A stretch of 64,000 nt of DNA from Buchnera aphidicola (Cinara pseudotaxifoliae). GTDB taxonomy: Bacteria > Pseudomonadota > Gammaproteobacteria > Enterobacterales > Enterobacteriaceae. Below are positions 30,348 through 40,081 of this stretch, in pieces (the first letter of the stretch is position 1; each line of letters starts with the position of its first letter). Below the pieces are notes generated by a model, which saw nothing but the letters and a program-made list of their open reading frames with translations, ran no database searches and was not told where the DNA came from. The stretch is from contig NZ_LT635893.1 in assembly GCF_900128595.1 (NCBI RefSeq), positions 186,001 to 250,000 on the forward strand, given 5' to 3'. The translations under genes were made by a program, and so were the position numbers.

Positions 30348-31153
30348 TTTGTTTTAGATTTGAATCTAATTACTTGTTTTTTCATTTTTATTAACATTTT
30401 TTCAACATTCAAAATGTTTTCTTCTATAATTTTTACTATACATGAACCACAGACAATACCTTGTACGCCATTTTTTAAAATATCTTTAATTTGAGAGGTT
30501 TTATTAATTCCGAATCCTTGTATAATCGGAGAAGATTGATATTTTTTTAATTTTTTAATAGTTTTTAATAATAACTGCTTAGAATATATTTTTTGAATAC
30601 CTGTAACACCGGGTCTGGATACGAGATAGGTGTATCCCTGGCTGCTGTTAGAAATTTTTTTAATTAAAGTAGTATTAGCATCGGGAGGACAAATAAAAAC
30701 TGATTGTATATTATACATATTTGCTGTTTTTTTAAATACATAAGATTCTTCTATTGGTACATCTGCAATTAAAACAGAGTCAATTCCACTGGATTTACAG
30801 TATGAATAAAAATGCGTTAACTTATTATATAAAACAAGATTAGCGTATGTCAGTATTCCAATTGGGATTGTAGAATATTTAGATCGTATACGCTTAACCG
30901 CATTAAAAAACTGCTTAATAGTGACATTATTTTTTAATGCTCTATCATGTGCTTTTTGTATAGTAATTCCATCTGATATAGGGTCAGAAAATGGTATTCC
31001 TAATTCTAACGCATCAGCACCATGTTTAATTAATACATTAACAAGCTCTAGAGAAACATCTATAGATGGATCTCCTAAAACTATAAAAGGAATAAAACAA
31101 TATTCTTTTTTAAAATATAATTTTTTAAATAATAGTTTGTATCGTGAGTTCAT
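30332..31153 (-). CDS. trpA: Tryptophan synthase alpha chain
   Basis: Cleaves indole-glycerol phosphate to indole and glyceraldehyde-3-phosphate, channelling indole to TrpB. The catalytic Glu and Asp lie in ALELGIPFSDPISDG; phosphate-binding loops are QGFGINKTSQI and GIVCGSCIVK. It is 273 aa against 268 in E. coli. It begins 8 bases after trpB and is the last gene of trpD-trpCF-trpB-trpA. Tryptophan is one of the essential amino acids Buchnera supplies to aphids. Confidence 0.97.
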   Translation of the reverse strand: MNSRYKLLFKKLYFKKEYCFIPFIVLGDPSIDVSLELVNVLIKHGADALELGIPFSDPISDGITIQKAHDRALKNNVTIKQFFNAVKRIRSKYSTIPIGILTYANLVLYNKLTHFYSYCKSSGIDSVLIADVPIEESYVFKKTANMYNIQSVFICPPDANTTLIKKISNSSQGYTYLVSRPGVTGIQKIYSKQLLLKTIKKLKKYQSSPIIQGFGINKTSQIKDILKNGVQGIVCGSCIVKIIEENILNVEKMLIKMKKQVIRFKSKTKNIFT

Positions 31154-31161
31154 GTGTACGC

Positions 31162-32346
31162 TTATGTTGATTTATTAATAATATTATCAATAGTTGTAAG
31201 ATCTTTGTCTCCTCGACCAGACAAGTTTACAATTATTGTTTGTTTTTTGGTAGGATTCATACGCATTAATTTTAACGCATATGCAATAGCATGAGATGAT
31301 TCTAAAGCAGGAATTATACCTTCTAATTTAGATAATTGTAAAAATGCATCAACTGCTTCTTCATCAGTAATAGACACATATTTAACTCTTTGTATATATT
31401 TTAACCATGCATGTTCTGGTCCTATTGAAGGAAAATCTAAACCAGCTGAAATTGACCATGATTTTTTAATTTGTCCGTTATTATTTTGCATAAGATACGA
31501 TTTCATACCAAAATAGATTCCTTTTTTACCTAAACTTAAAGCAGCTCCGTGCTGATCGGTATGTAGTCCTAGTCCTGCAGGTTCAACACCAATTAATTTA
31601 ACTGATGTATTTTCTAAAAAAGATGAAAATATTCCAATAGCGTTAGATCCTCCACCTACACAAGCAATAATGAAATTAGGAAGAATATTGTTTCTTGATA
31701 AAATTTGCTTTTTAGTTTCTTGTCCGATTATTTTTTGGTATTCCCGCACAATAGTAGGATAGGGATGGGGGCCTGCTGCTGTTCCTATCATATAATGAGT
31801 ATCTGAATAACTATTAGACCAGTCTCTTAGAGCTGCGTTACAGGCGTCTTTGAGTGTTCCTGATCCAGATGATACAGGAATTACTTCTGCTCCTAATAAT
31901 CTCATTTTAAGGACATTTTGTGATTGTCTCAACATGTCCTTGGTTCCCATATATATCCGACATTTTAATTGCAATAAAGAACACGCTATAGCAGAAGCTA
32001 CTCCGTGTTGTCCAGCTCCTGTTTCTGCAATAACACAATTTTTTTTCATTTTTTTTGCTAATAAAGCTTGTCCTAGGACCTGGTTGGTTTTATGTGCTCC
32101 TCCATGTAATAAATCTTCTCTTTTTAAATAAATTTTAGTTTTTGTGTTATTGCTGATATTTTTACATAATGTTAAAGGAGTGGGTCTACCTGCATAAGAA
32201 CATAGCAAATTATGTAACTTGTTATTAAATTGTTTATCATTTTGTGTGTGAACAAAAACTTTTTCTAATTCATATAATGCTGGCATTAAAATTTGTGGAA
32301 CAAACATTCCACCGAATTTTCCAAAATAAGGGTTAAGTATGGTCAT
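31162..32346 (-). CDS. trpB: Tryptophan synthase beta chain
   Basis: PLP enzyme joining indole and serine. The PLP lysine is in [30 protein letters not shown] is the cofactor phosphate loop; [13 protein letters not shown] and [10 protein letters not shown] complete the site. It is 394 aa against 397 in E. coli and is the best conserved protein of the operon. It lies 8 bases after trpCF and 8 before trpA. Confidence 0.98.
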   Translation of the reverse strand: MTILNPYFGKFGGMFVPQILMPALYELEKVFVHTQNDKQFNNKLHNLLCSYAGRPTPLTLCKNISNNTKTKIYLKREDLLHGGAHKTNQVLGQALLAKKMKKNCVIAETGAGQHGVASAIACSLLQLKCRIYMGTKDMLRQSQNVLKMRLLGAEVIPVSSGSGTLKDACNAALRDWSNSYSDTHYMIGTAAGPHPYPTIVREYQKIIGQETKKQILSRNNILPNFIIACVGGGSNAIGIFSSFLENTSVKLIGVEPAGLGLHTDQHGAALSLGKKGIYFGMKSYLMQNNNGQIKKSWSISAGLDFPSIGPEHAWLKYIQRVKYVSITDEEAVDAFLQLSKLEGIIPALESSHAIAYALKLMRMNPTKKQTIIVNLSGRGDKDLTTIDNIINKST

Positions 32347-32354
32347 AATATTAA

Positions 32355-33752
32355 CTATTGATTTTTTTTTGTAAGTAATTTCTTATTTTTTGAATATAAT
32401 CGTAATATTGTAAATGCTAATTTAATCTTTTTAGGATCTTTAATTCCCGGACATATTTCTAAACCTGAGTTTAAATCTAATCCAATAAAACCTAATGTAG
32501 ATGCTAAAAAAATATTTTTTAAATTTAAACCTCCAGCTAACATCATATTAGATATATTAAATTTTTTTATTAATTTCCAATTAAAATTTTTTCCTGTACC
32601 TCCTGTTTTATGATCTAGAATATAACGATTAATATTTTTATTTGTATATATAATAGTATTTTTTTTTACGGGTACTGCTTTCCAAATACGTACATTACTG
32701 GGTAATAATTTCTTTAGAGTTATAATAAAATCTTTACTTTCCGTTCCGTGTAGTTGTACTGCATATAAATTTAATTCACACACTTTTTTCAAAATATCTT
32801 GATGTGTTTGATTACAAAAAACACCAACATATTTCAATAAATTATTTTTTATAATTTTCATTCCTTTTTGTATAGTAATACATCTCTTTGATGAGGGGGT
32901 AAAAATTAAACCTCCATACACACAACCGACTTTTTCAGCTAACCAAGCGTTTTCATGAATTGTTAAACCGCAAATTTTGTTATTACCATATATTAATTTA
33001 CGTACAGAAAATTCCAAATTTTTTGAACGCATTAAATGTGTTCCAATCAAAAAACCATCAACTAATTTACTAAATGAACGAATCTCTTGATATTTCTTAA
33101 TACCAGATTCACAAATAATAATTTTATTATGAGGAATTAATGATGAAAGTTTTTTAGTAGTATCTAAGTTTACAGATAAGTCATTTAAATTTCTATTGTT
33201 AATTCCAATTATTTTTGCCTTTAAAAATAAAGCACGTTTTAATTCTTCTAAAGTATGTATTTCAGTTAACACCCCTAAATTCATACTGATTGCAATTTTA
33301 GACAATTTTATATATGTTTCATTATCAAGAATAGATAGCATTAATAATATTGCATCTGCTTGATGATAACGAGCATAATATATCTGATAAGGATCAATAA
33401 AAAAATCTTTACATAACAATGGTTTATCAGTTTGTTCACGTGCTTGTAATAAATATCGAAAACTACCATTAAAAAATTTTTTTTCTGTAATTACAGAAAT
33501 AACATCAGCATATTTATGATACGTCGATATTATTTCTGAAATATCAAATTTTTTTCTAATAACACCATTTAAAGGAGAAGATTTTTTACATTCCAATATA
33601 AATGATGGACGATTTTTTTTTAATTTTTTTTCAAAAAAACAATTTGTTTTTTTTATTTTTCCATAAAAAGAATTTAAAGGGGTACTTTTTTTTTTATGAT
33701 ACACCCATTCTTGTGTACATTGTAATATTTTAGAAATTATATTATTTTTCAT
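32355..33752 (-). CDS. trpC: Bifunctional indole-glycerol-phosphate synthase / phosphoribosylanthranilate isomerase
   Basis: Fused TrpC-TrpF as in enterobacteria, 465 aa. The N-terminal synthase (about residues 1-255) has [58 protein letters not shown] and CESGIK. The C-terminal isomerase (about 256-450) has [46 protein letters not shown] and [20 protein letters not shown]. It catalyses two consecutive tryptophan steps. It lies 23 bases after trpD. Confidence 0.97.
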   Translation of the reverse strand: MKNNIISKILQCTQEWVYHKKKSTPLNSFYGKIKKTNCFFEKKLKKNRPSFILECKKSSPLNGVIRKKFDISEIISTYHKYADVISVITEKKFFNGSFRYLLQAREQTDKPLLCKDFFIDPYQIYYARYHQADAILLMLSILDNETYIKLSKIAISMNLGVLTEIHTLEELKRALFLKAKIIGINNRNLNDLSVNLDTTKKLSSLIPHNKIIICESGIKKYQEIRSFSKLVDGFLIGTHLMRSKNLEFSVRKLIYGNNKICGLTIHENAWLAEKVGCVYGGLIFTPSSKRCITIQKGMKIIKNNLLKYVGVFCNQTHQDILKKVCELNLYAVQLHGTESKDFIITLKKLLPSNVRIWKAVPVKKNTIIYTNKNINRYILDHKTGGTGKNFNWKLIKKFNISNMMLAGGLNLKNIFLASTLGFIGLDLNSGLEICPGIKDPKKIKLAFTILRLYSKNKKLLTKKNQ

Positions 33753-33775
33753 AATTTTTCTTGAATAAATGATTT

Positions 33776-34771
33776 TTATGGTTTAGATAGTCTAATAACA
33801 AAATCATAAACTTGACCAGTATTAATAAAATTTAATATTTTTAATGTATTTTGTGAAATATCATCATTTCCTAAAACTTTCATTAATAATGCTATATTAA
33901 TTGCAATTGTTTGTGCATACACCGGTTCTCCTTTTCCTTTTAATAATTTTATAGTTTCTATATAATTTTCTTGTTCAGTTTTATTAATGAGATATTTTTT
34001 ATCACATTTTTTTAAACCAAAATCTTCTGGATAAACCTTATATTTGATGATTTTTTTATTATTTAATTCAACTATGTGCGTTTCGGAATAAAGTGTAGCT
34101 TCATCTATTCCTCCGCTATGTACAATAATAGCTCGTTGATACTGTAACTTGGATAATATTTTTGCGTATAATAACATTAATTCTACTTTATATACACCAA
34201 TTAATGCATGTTTAGGTTGAGCGGGGTTTAGTAATGGACCCAGTATATTAAAAATAGTTCTTGTATGTAATGATTTGCGAACATGTGAAATTTTTTCAAA
34301 ATCGCTAAAATAAGAATTAGCTAATAAAAAACAAATATTTTTATTATCTAAATATTTTTTAGACTGTTGAGGCGATAATGCAACATTTATTTTTAATTTT
34401 TGCAATAAATTTGCAGAACCTAAATTTCCAGAAGAATTTATATTACACATTTTTGCTATTTTAATACCATAACATGCTGCAACAAGAGCACTAACGGTAG
34501 ATATATTAAAACTATTTTTTTGATCACCTCCTGTACCTACAATATCAGATATAATATAATTAGGTTTAGGAAATAATTTCATTGATTGCATTAAAAATTT
34601 TCTAGCTCCAATAATTTCTTCGTATGTTTCTGTTCGATATGATAATATCGATAATATTGCAGATATTTGTATGTCATTAAGATTTTTATGAAAAATATTA
34701 TGAAATAAAGTATAGCTTTCTAATTTATTCAAACACTCTCCATTATATATTTTTTTTAAAATTTTTTTCAT
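33776..34771 (-). CDS. trpD: Anthranilate phosphoribosyltransferase, without TrpG domain
   Basis: Joins anthranilate and PRPP. Motifs: VGTGGDQKNSFNISTVSALVAA (PRPP loop), KMCNINSSGNLGSANLL, and FNILGPLLNPAQPKHALIGVY. The ATG at 34771 gives 331 aa and matches the family start (MKKILKKIYNG); a TTG at 34783 would add four residues. In E. coli TrpD is fused behind TrpG (531 aa); only the transferase part is present here, and trpE and trpG are absent from the window. It heads the trpD-CF-B-A operon. Confidence 0.96.
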   Translation of the reverse strand: MKKILKKIYNGECLNKLESYTLFHNIFHKNLNDIQISAILSILSYRTETYEEIIGARKFLMQSMKLFPKPNYIISDIVGTGGDQKNSFNISTVSALVAACYGIKIAKMCNINSSGNLGSANLLQKLKINVALSPQQSKKYLDNKNICFLLANSYFSDFEKISHVRKSLHTRTIFNILGPLLNPAQPKHALIGVYKVELMLLYAKILSKLQYQRAIIVHSGGIDEATLYSETHIVELNNKKIIKYKVYPEDFGLKKCDKKYLINKTEQENYIETIKLLKGKGEPVYAQTIAINIALLMKVLGNDDISQNTLKILNFINTGQVYDFVIRLSKP

Positions 34772-35244
34772 TTTTATATACAACCATAAATCATATTAAA
34801 TTAACAATATTAAAATATATTAATATATGATTATTACTCTATTTTAAAAATTGTTACATATCTATATTATAACACTATCTATTAGCTATTTTACGAACAA
34901 ACATAAATTTTTTGGTTAATTAATTATATTTATTAAAAATTGTTATAAGTTATTAATAAATTAAAATTAATAAAATTAATTTTAAACATAAAAATTATAT
35001 ATGATATTTATATTTTTACAGATAAATAATATTATTTAGATATATTAGAACATTAAAATCAATTATAAATTACAATAAAATAATTAAATATGGTTATATT
35101 TTAAATATAAAAATAAATACATGTAAAATATTACAAATAAAATTTATAAATATTTTAAATTAAAAATTATTTTATTAAATTATTAATGTAATTATGTAAA
35201 TAAAAAAATATAGTTTATATAAATTAAACATATAAATTTATTAT

Positions 35245-35265
35245 AATACAAAAATAATTTGTATT
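35245..35265. repeat. Small perfect inverted repeat
   Basis: AATACAAA and TTTGTATT with a 5-base loop, in the gene-free trpD/rluB region and about 70 bases before the orphan terminator. Confidence 0.4.
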
Positions 35266-35331
35266 GTAATCATACATTTTATATTTATATATTTTATATA
35301 AAATTTACTATTTATTATAAACAATAATAAA

Positions 35332-35367
35332 TGTTATTATCTAGTTTGATAATAGCACTCTTTTTTT
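35332..35367 (+). terminator. Orphan intrinsic terminator upstream of rluB
   Basis: TGTTATTATC (35332-35341) pairs with GATAATAGCA (35348-35357) over 10 bp with one G-U, loop TAGTTT, followed by CTC and seven T residues (35361-35367). The T tail is only on the + strand. No gene precedes it for more than 500 bases on that strand, so it implies a + strand transcript of unknown nature or an attenuator before rluB. Confidence 0.6.
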
Positions 35368-35567
35368 ATAAAAACAAAACATTTATATTATTCAAAAATT
35401 TCAATAAATAAATATTTTATATGTATATATATACACAAATAATTTTTATATTTAAATAAAAAATATATAATTATATTTATAATAATACATGTTATTAAAT
35501 ACAAAAAATATTGCATATAAAACCAATAATAAAATTTATTACAATTTATATAAACAGGATCTTTATT

Positions 35568-36299
35568 ATGAAAGAAAGAATTCAAAAAATATTGTCTAAC
35601 TATGGTCTCGGATCACGTCGAACTATTGAAAAAAAAATTTTTCAGAAATTAATTAAAATAAACGGGCAAACGATTTCTTTAGGGCAACGTTTTTTAAAAA
35701 ATGAAATTCAATATGTATTATTTAATAATAAAAAATTCTTTTTAAAAAAAGATATCACTAGAGTTATTGTTTACAACAAACCTATTGGTGAAATTTGTAC
35801 CAAAAAGGATGAAAAAAAAAGAAACACGGTTTTTGATAAATTACCTAAATTATTTCATTCTAAATGGATTAATGTAGGAAGATTAGACATTAATACATCA
35901 GGTTTACTATTGTTTACTAATTATGGAGAATTAGCGCATAGACTCATGCATCCACGTTACATGATCAAACGAGAATATTTAGTTAAAGTTTTCGGAAAAA
36001 TATCAAAAAATAAAATTTTAACTTTAAAAAACGGAATTAAAATTGGTTCTTCAGTTTCAAAGTTTTATGAAATTTTTAGTATAAATAATCAAAAAAAAAA
36101 TCAATGGTTCAAAGTATCTTTACTGCAAGGAAAAAATCGAGAAGTACGGTTACTATGGAAATCAGTTGATATACAAGTTAATAAATTAATTCGAATTAGT
36201 TATGGTTCTACAGTATTACCAAGAAATTTATCAAAAGGAAAATTTATAGAATTAAATTCTATTGATATAAAAAATATTTTTAATTCAGTAAATTTATAA
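35568..36299 (+). CDS. rluB: 23S rRNA pseudouridine synthase RluB
   Basis: Makes pseudouridine 2605 in 23S rRNA. An N-terminal S4-like RNA-binding domain (about residues 1-60: KERIQKILSNYGLGSRRTIEKKI) precedes the synthase domain with catalytic Asp in NVGRLDINTSGLLLFTNYGELAHRLMHP, plus LLQGKNREVRLLWKSV. The ATG at 35568, with an AGGAT site 8-10 bases upstream, gives 243 aa. E. coli RluB has 291 aa; the missing part is its basic C-terminal tail. The earlier in-frame ATG at 35511 is not supported. Confidence 0.94.
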   Translation: MKERIQKILSNYGLGSRRTIEKKIFQKLIKINGQTISLGQRFLKNEIQYVLFNNKKFFLKKDITRVIVYNKPIGEICTKKDEKKRNTVFDKLPKLFHSKWINVGRLDINTSGLLLFTNYGELAHRLMHPRYMIKREYLVKVFGKISKNKILTLKNGIKIGSSVSKFYEIFSINNQKKNQWFKVSLLQGKNREVRLLWKSVDIQVNKLIRISYGSTVLPRNLSKGKFIELNSIDIKNIFNSVNL

Positions 36300-36490
36300 A
36301 TTTTTTTAGTTAACAAAAAAAAATAATTTTTAAAAATATTTTATTATATTTTTAATAAATAAAAAATAAAACTATATTAGTAAATATTTATCCTTAATGC
36401 ATATATAAGAATATACTTTATACTAGATTTTTTAAAATAAATGTATATTGTAAACATACAATTTTATTTTTACTTATTATTTATAATTCT

Positions 36491-37291
36491 TTAAAAATTA
36501 AATTTTTTATATAACTTACGTGTTTTTTTTAAAAAAAATCTCAAAATATTAGCTTGTCCTATTAATACAACTTTATTTTTAATATAATTATGTCCTCCAA
36601 CAAAATCAGTCATCAATGCTCCTGATTCTCTAATCTGCAATTCCCCAAAGTTTATATTTAACGGTTTCTCATTAAATCCAACATAAATATTAATTTTTCC
36701 TGAAGATAAATATGCTAAATCTAAAATCGAGCAGCCGGTGTGTCGAAAAGAAATTGTTTCTTGGATAAGTTGTTGGATTAAAGAAATATATAAATCAGCA
36801 TTTTTTTGGCTGTCTTCTCTGAAATAAAAAGCTATAATTTTATTAGAAGTATTCTTATATGTACAACATCTAGCACGAAAACCATTTAACTGAGCACCTT
36901 GACCTTTAATAGCTGTAAATAAATCATTTTTAATAGGATCATATATTACTGATATATACGTTTGATTTTTTTCTTTTATTAATATTGACAGACAAAAATG
37001 TGGAATTTTTTTAATAAAATTCATGGTTCCGTTTAAAGGATTAATAAACCACTGATTATTTTTCTTTAAAGATTTTTTTCTAGAATATACATTATGTATA
37101 GAATGTTGAGGGTATGATTGATGTATAATAGAATAAATAGAAGAAAAAGTTTTTTTTCGTATTTTACGTAAATAATCAATTGTATTTAGTGAATCTAATT
37201 GATTCCTAATATCTTTAGAATCATAATTTTGAGTAATAATTTTTCCACCTATTCGAATAGCCCGTATAGCAATATTTAACATAGGATTCAT
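36491..37291 (-). CDS. suhB: SuhB, inositol-monophosphatase fold with all catalytic metal ligands lost
   Basis: SuhB is an inositol-1-phosphatase that, in E. coli, also acts with Nus factors in rRNA antitermination. The ATG at 37291 (266 aa; E. coli 267) matches the family start MNPMLNIAIRAIR; an ATG at 37306 would add five residues. The protein aligns without net gaps, so E. coli numbering holds. The metal ligands E67, D84, D87 and D212 are N67, N84, N87 and N212: the family motif DPLDGT reads NPLNGT, and WDFAAGE reads LNINFGE. The fold is otherwise well kept (NFIKKIPHFCLSI, YDPIKNDLFTAIKGQGAQLNG, FRHTGCSILDLAYLSSGKI, GGHNYI). Phosphatase activity should be absent; a structural or regulatory role is the likely reason for retention. 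Confidence 0.93.
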   Translation of the reverse strand: MNPMLNIAIRAIRIGGKIITQNYDSKDIRNQLDSLNTIDYLRKIRKKTFSSIYSIIHQSYPQHSIHNVYSRKKSLKKNNQWFINPLNGTMNFIKKIPHFCLSILIKEKNQTYISVIYDPIKNDLFTAIKGQGAQLNGFRARCCTYKNTSNKIIAFYFREDSQKNADLYISLIQQLIQETISFRHTGCSILDLAYLSSGKINIYVGFNEKPLNINFGELQIRESGALMTDFVGGHNYIKNKVVLIGQANILRFFLKKTRKLYKKFNF

Positions 37292-37470
37292 GTAATAATC
37301 TCTCATATATAATGTTTTTTATAAAATTGTTATGAATAAATATTTTTAATATTAAAATTCAATATCTTTATCTAACTAGATGTTTATTATATACTTGTTT
37401 CAATACATTTTAAAAATTTATTTTTATTTTTAGAGGTAAATAATATTAACTAATATATTTTGGAAAAATA

Positions 37471-38553
37471 ATGCTTAATAAACAATTTTTAGAAATTAAA
37501 TCAAAAAAAAAAATCAATTTATTAAATTTTAATTTACAAAAAATGATTAATTTCGTATTACAATTAGGAGAAAAAAAATTTCGAGCTATACAAATAATGG
37601 AGTGGATTTATAAAAAAAATTGTATTAATTTTAAAAATATGAATAATTTAAATAGTTCTTTACAAGAAAAATTAAAAAAAACATCTATTATTCAATTACC
37701 TCAATGTATAAATGAACTAAAATCAATTGATGGTACAATAAAATGGAATTTTTTGTTTAATACTGAATTTATTGAAACAATATATATTCCAGAAAAAAAA
37801 CGTGCTACTCTGTGTATCTCATCTCAAGCAGGGTGTGTTTTAGGTTGTAAATTTTGCGCAACAGGTAAATTAGGATACACTCGTAATTTATTAGTTTCAG
37901 AAATTATTGGTCAAATATGGTACGCTATAGATAAAATAAATCAGTATAGAAACAGAAATCATATTTTATCTCCAATTAAAAATATTGTTATGATGGGTAT
38001 GGGAGAACCTTTATTAAATTTAAAAAACATTATTATTGCAATTGATATTATGTTACATAAATATGGTTTTAATTTTTCTAAAAATAAAGTGACTCTATCA
38101 ACAGCTGGTCTTGTTCCAGCTATAAATAAAATAGCCGGAAAAATAGATATTTCATTAGCAATCTCCTTACATGCATCTAATGATTATATTCGTAACATGA
38201 TTATGCCTATAAATAAACGTTATAATATTAAGATGTTATTGTCATCTGTTAGAAATTATTTAAAAAAATCAACAGCAAATCGAGGTGTAGTAACAATTGA
38301 ATATGTTATGTTATTATATGTTAACGATTATAAACATCACGCAAAAGAATTAGCGTGTTTGTTAAAAAATATACCTTGTAAAATTAATTTAATTCCTTGG
38401 AATACCATAAAAAATTCTTCTTATAAATGTAGTAATTACAACAGAATTACTACATTTTGTGAATATTTAAAAAGCAAAGGTTTTGTTATCATGATTAGAA
38501 AAAACAGAGGTTCTGATATTCAGGCTGCATGCGGACAATTAACAGGCATATAA
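37471..38553 (+). CDS. rlmN: Dual-specificity 23S rRNA/tRNA adenine C2-methyltransferase RlmN
   Basis: Radical SAM methyltransferase for A2503 of 23S rRNA and A37 of some tRNAs. The SAM cluster motif is GCVLGCKFCATG (Cx3Cx2C); MMGMGEPLLN, VTLSTAGLVP and the C-terminal DIQAACGQL with the catalytic cysteine are present. It is 360 aa against 384 in E. coli, shorter at the N-terminus. It is followed by hisS; in E. coli ispG and other genes lie between them, and here only 135 bases remain. Confidence 0.96.
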   Translation: MLNKQFLEIKSKKKINLLNFNLQKMINFVLQLGEKKFRAIQIMEWIYKKNCINFKNMNNLNSSLQEKLKKTSIIQLPQCINELKSIDGTIKWNFLFNTEFIETIYIPEKKRATLCISSQAGCVLGCKFCATGKLGYTRNLLVSEIIGQIWYAIDKINQYRNRNHILSPIKNIVMMGMGEPLLNLKNIIIAIDIMLHKYGFNFSKNKVTLSTAGLVPAINKIAGKIDISLAISLHASNDYIRNMIMPINKRYNIKMLLSSVRNYLKKSTANRGVVTIEYVMLLYVNDYKHHAKELACLLKNIPCKINLIPWNTIKNSSYKCSNYNRITTFCEYLKSKGFVIMIRKNRGSDIQAACGQLTGI

Positions 38554-38688
38554 AATTATTTTTGTTAATCAGTCAATACCTTTAATTTATAAATTATATG
38601 TGTTTTATATAAAAGAAAAATTTCTTATACACTAAAGTTTTAAAAAATTAATTAAATCAACAATTTTAATATAGGATTCTTATTTTAT

Positions 38689-39966
38689 ATGAGTAAAACG
38701 TATCAATCAGTTAGAGGTATGCACGACATTCTTCCTTTAGAAATTAATTCTGTGCAAACCGTTGAAGAAACAATAAAAAAAATCCTGCATAATCATTCAT
38801 ATTTTGAGATTCGTAGCCCAATAATTGAACACACTGAATTATTTAAAAAATCAATTGGTAATAATACTGACATTATTCATAAGGAAATGTATAATTTTAG
38901 AGATAAAAAAAAAAAAAAAATTTCACTGAGACCAGAAGGTACTGTTGGTTGTATTCGAGCTTGCATACAAAATAATATGTTTTACAATTCTAAAATTCAA
39001 AAATTATGGTATTACGGTCCTATGTTTCGTTATGAAAGACCACAAAAAGGGCGATTTAGACAATTCCAACAATTTGGAGTTGAATATTTTGGTATAAATA
39101 GTTATTTTGCTGATTACGATATGATCATGTTAACCGTAAGTATTTGGAAAAAATTAAATCTATTAGAATATTTAATATTAGAAATAAATTCTCTTGGAAC
39201 TATAAAAGATAGGGAAGATTTTTCTTTGGATTTAAAAAGATTTTTTCAAAAACATACATCAGGACTGACTACATACGAAAAAAAATTATTGTCTACCAAT
39301 CCAATTCGTATTTTAGATAGCAAAAGCACCCATATAATAAAATTATTAAAATCTGCGCCTATTTTAAATCAATATATAAATTCACATTCACATAAACGTT
39401 TTAAGAAACTATGTACTTTATTAACTCAATCAAAAGTTAATTATATTGTAAATAATCAATTAGTTAGAGGATTAGATTACTACAATGATACTGTATTTGA
39501 ATGGACATCAAAAAAATTAGGTTCACAACATACTGTTTGTGCAGGTGGTCGTTATGATAATTTAGTAGAATATTTAGGTGGAAAAAAAAATCCAGCTATC
39601 GGATTTGCTATTGGTATAGATAGGATAATTATTTTAAAAAAATCTATTAATCCAGAGTCTTGTGAAAATTTTTTTGTTGATATAAATATCATTTTTTTAG
39701 AATCCATGTATTCAGTATTATCAATATATATTGCTAATCAATTACGTTATATGTGGCCAAAATTAAGAATTAATACTTCTTTAAAAAAATTCAAAAAGAA
39801 TAATTATTTAAAAAAATCAAATAAAATAAAATCAAAATTTTTATTAGTTTTGCAATCTAGTTTATTGAATGTAAATAAAATTTTAGTTAAAAATATATAC
39901 AAAAAAAAAAATCAAATAATTTTAATAAATAGAGTTTTCCAAAATCCATGTATTTTTATTAATTAA
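38689..39966 (+). CDS. hisS: Histidyl-tRNA synthetase
   Basis: Class II synthetase. Landmarks: YQSVRGMHDILPLE at the N-terminus, FRYERPQKGRFRQFQQFGVEYFG (motif 2), LVRGLDYYNDTVFEW (histidine site) and GGRYDNLVEYLGGKKNPAIGFAIGIDRI (motif 3). The anticodon-binding domain after about residue 330 is strongly diverged and lysine-rich. It is 425 aa against 424 in E. coli. A run of 16 A at 38905-38920, the longest coding homopolymer I saw here, lies inside motif-bearing sequence and encodes a lysine block. Confidence 0.96.
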   Translation: MSKTYQSVRGMHDILPLEINSVQTVEETIKKILHNHSYFEIRSPIIEHTELFKKSIGNNTDIIHKEMYNFRDKKKKKISLRPEGTVGCIRACIQNNMFYNSKIQKLWYYGPMFRYERPQKGRFRQFQQFGVEYFGINSYFADYDMIMLTVSIWKKLNLLEYLILEINSLGTIKDREDFSLDLKRFFQKHTSGLTTYEKKLLSTNPIRILDSKSTHIIKLLKSAPILNQYINSHSHKRFKKLCTLLTQSKVNYIVNNQLVRGLDYYNDTVFEWTSKKLGSQHTVCAGGRYDNLVEYLGGKKNPAIGFAIGIDRIIILKKSINPESCENFFVDINIIFLESMYSVLSIYIANQLRYMWPKLRINTSLKKFKKNNYLKKSNKIKSKFLLVLQSSLLNVNKILVKNIYKKKNQIILINRVFQNPCIFIN

Positions 39967-40081
39967 TATAATTTTATTATTACATAATATTTAATATCAA
40001 ATTATTTGATTAATAAAAAATTTTTAAATATTGTTAATTATTACAAATAATTGACATTTTATAGTAAGTCATTACAAATAT

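Larger units (their letters stand above)
34772..35567. other. 796-bp gene-free divergent region trpD/rluB
   Basis: No gene is recognisable on either strand. It holds an apparent intrinsic terminator on the + strand at 35332-35367 that has no gene in front of it, a perfect 8-bp hairpin at 35245-35265, and presumably the trpD and rluB promoters. A 65-codon reverse frame near 35388-35585 overlaps the rluB start and is not credible. Confidence 0.65.

Noticed and set aside
35388-35585. A 65-codon reverse frame rich in Ile, Tyr and Phe
   Set aside because: It overlaps the rluB start on the other strand and its composition is what random AT-rich DNA encodes.
36491-37306. suhB as a pseudogene
   Set aside because: The frame is full length with no indel or stop, and non-catalytic parts of the fold are well conserved; the changes are confined to metal ligands and a few other sites.
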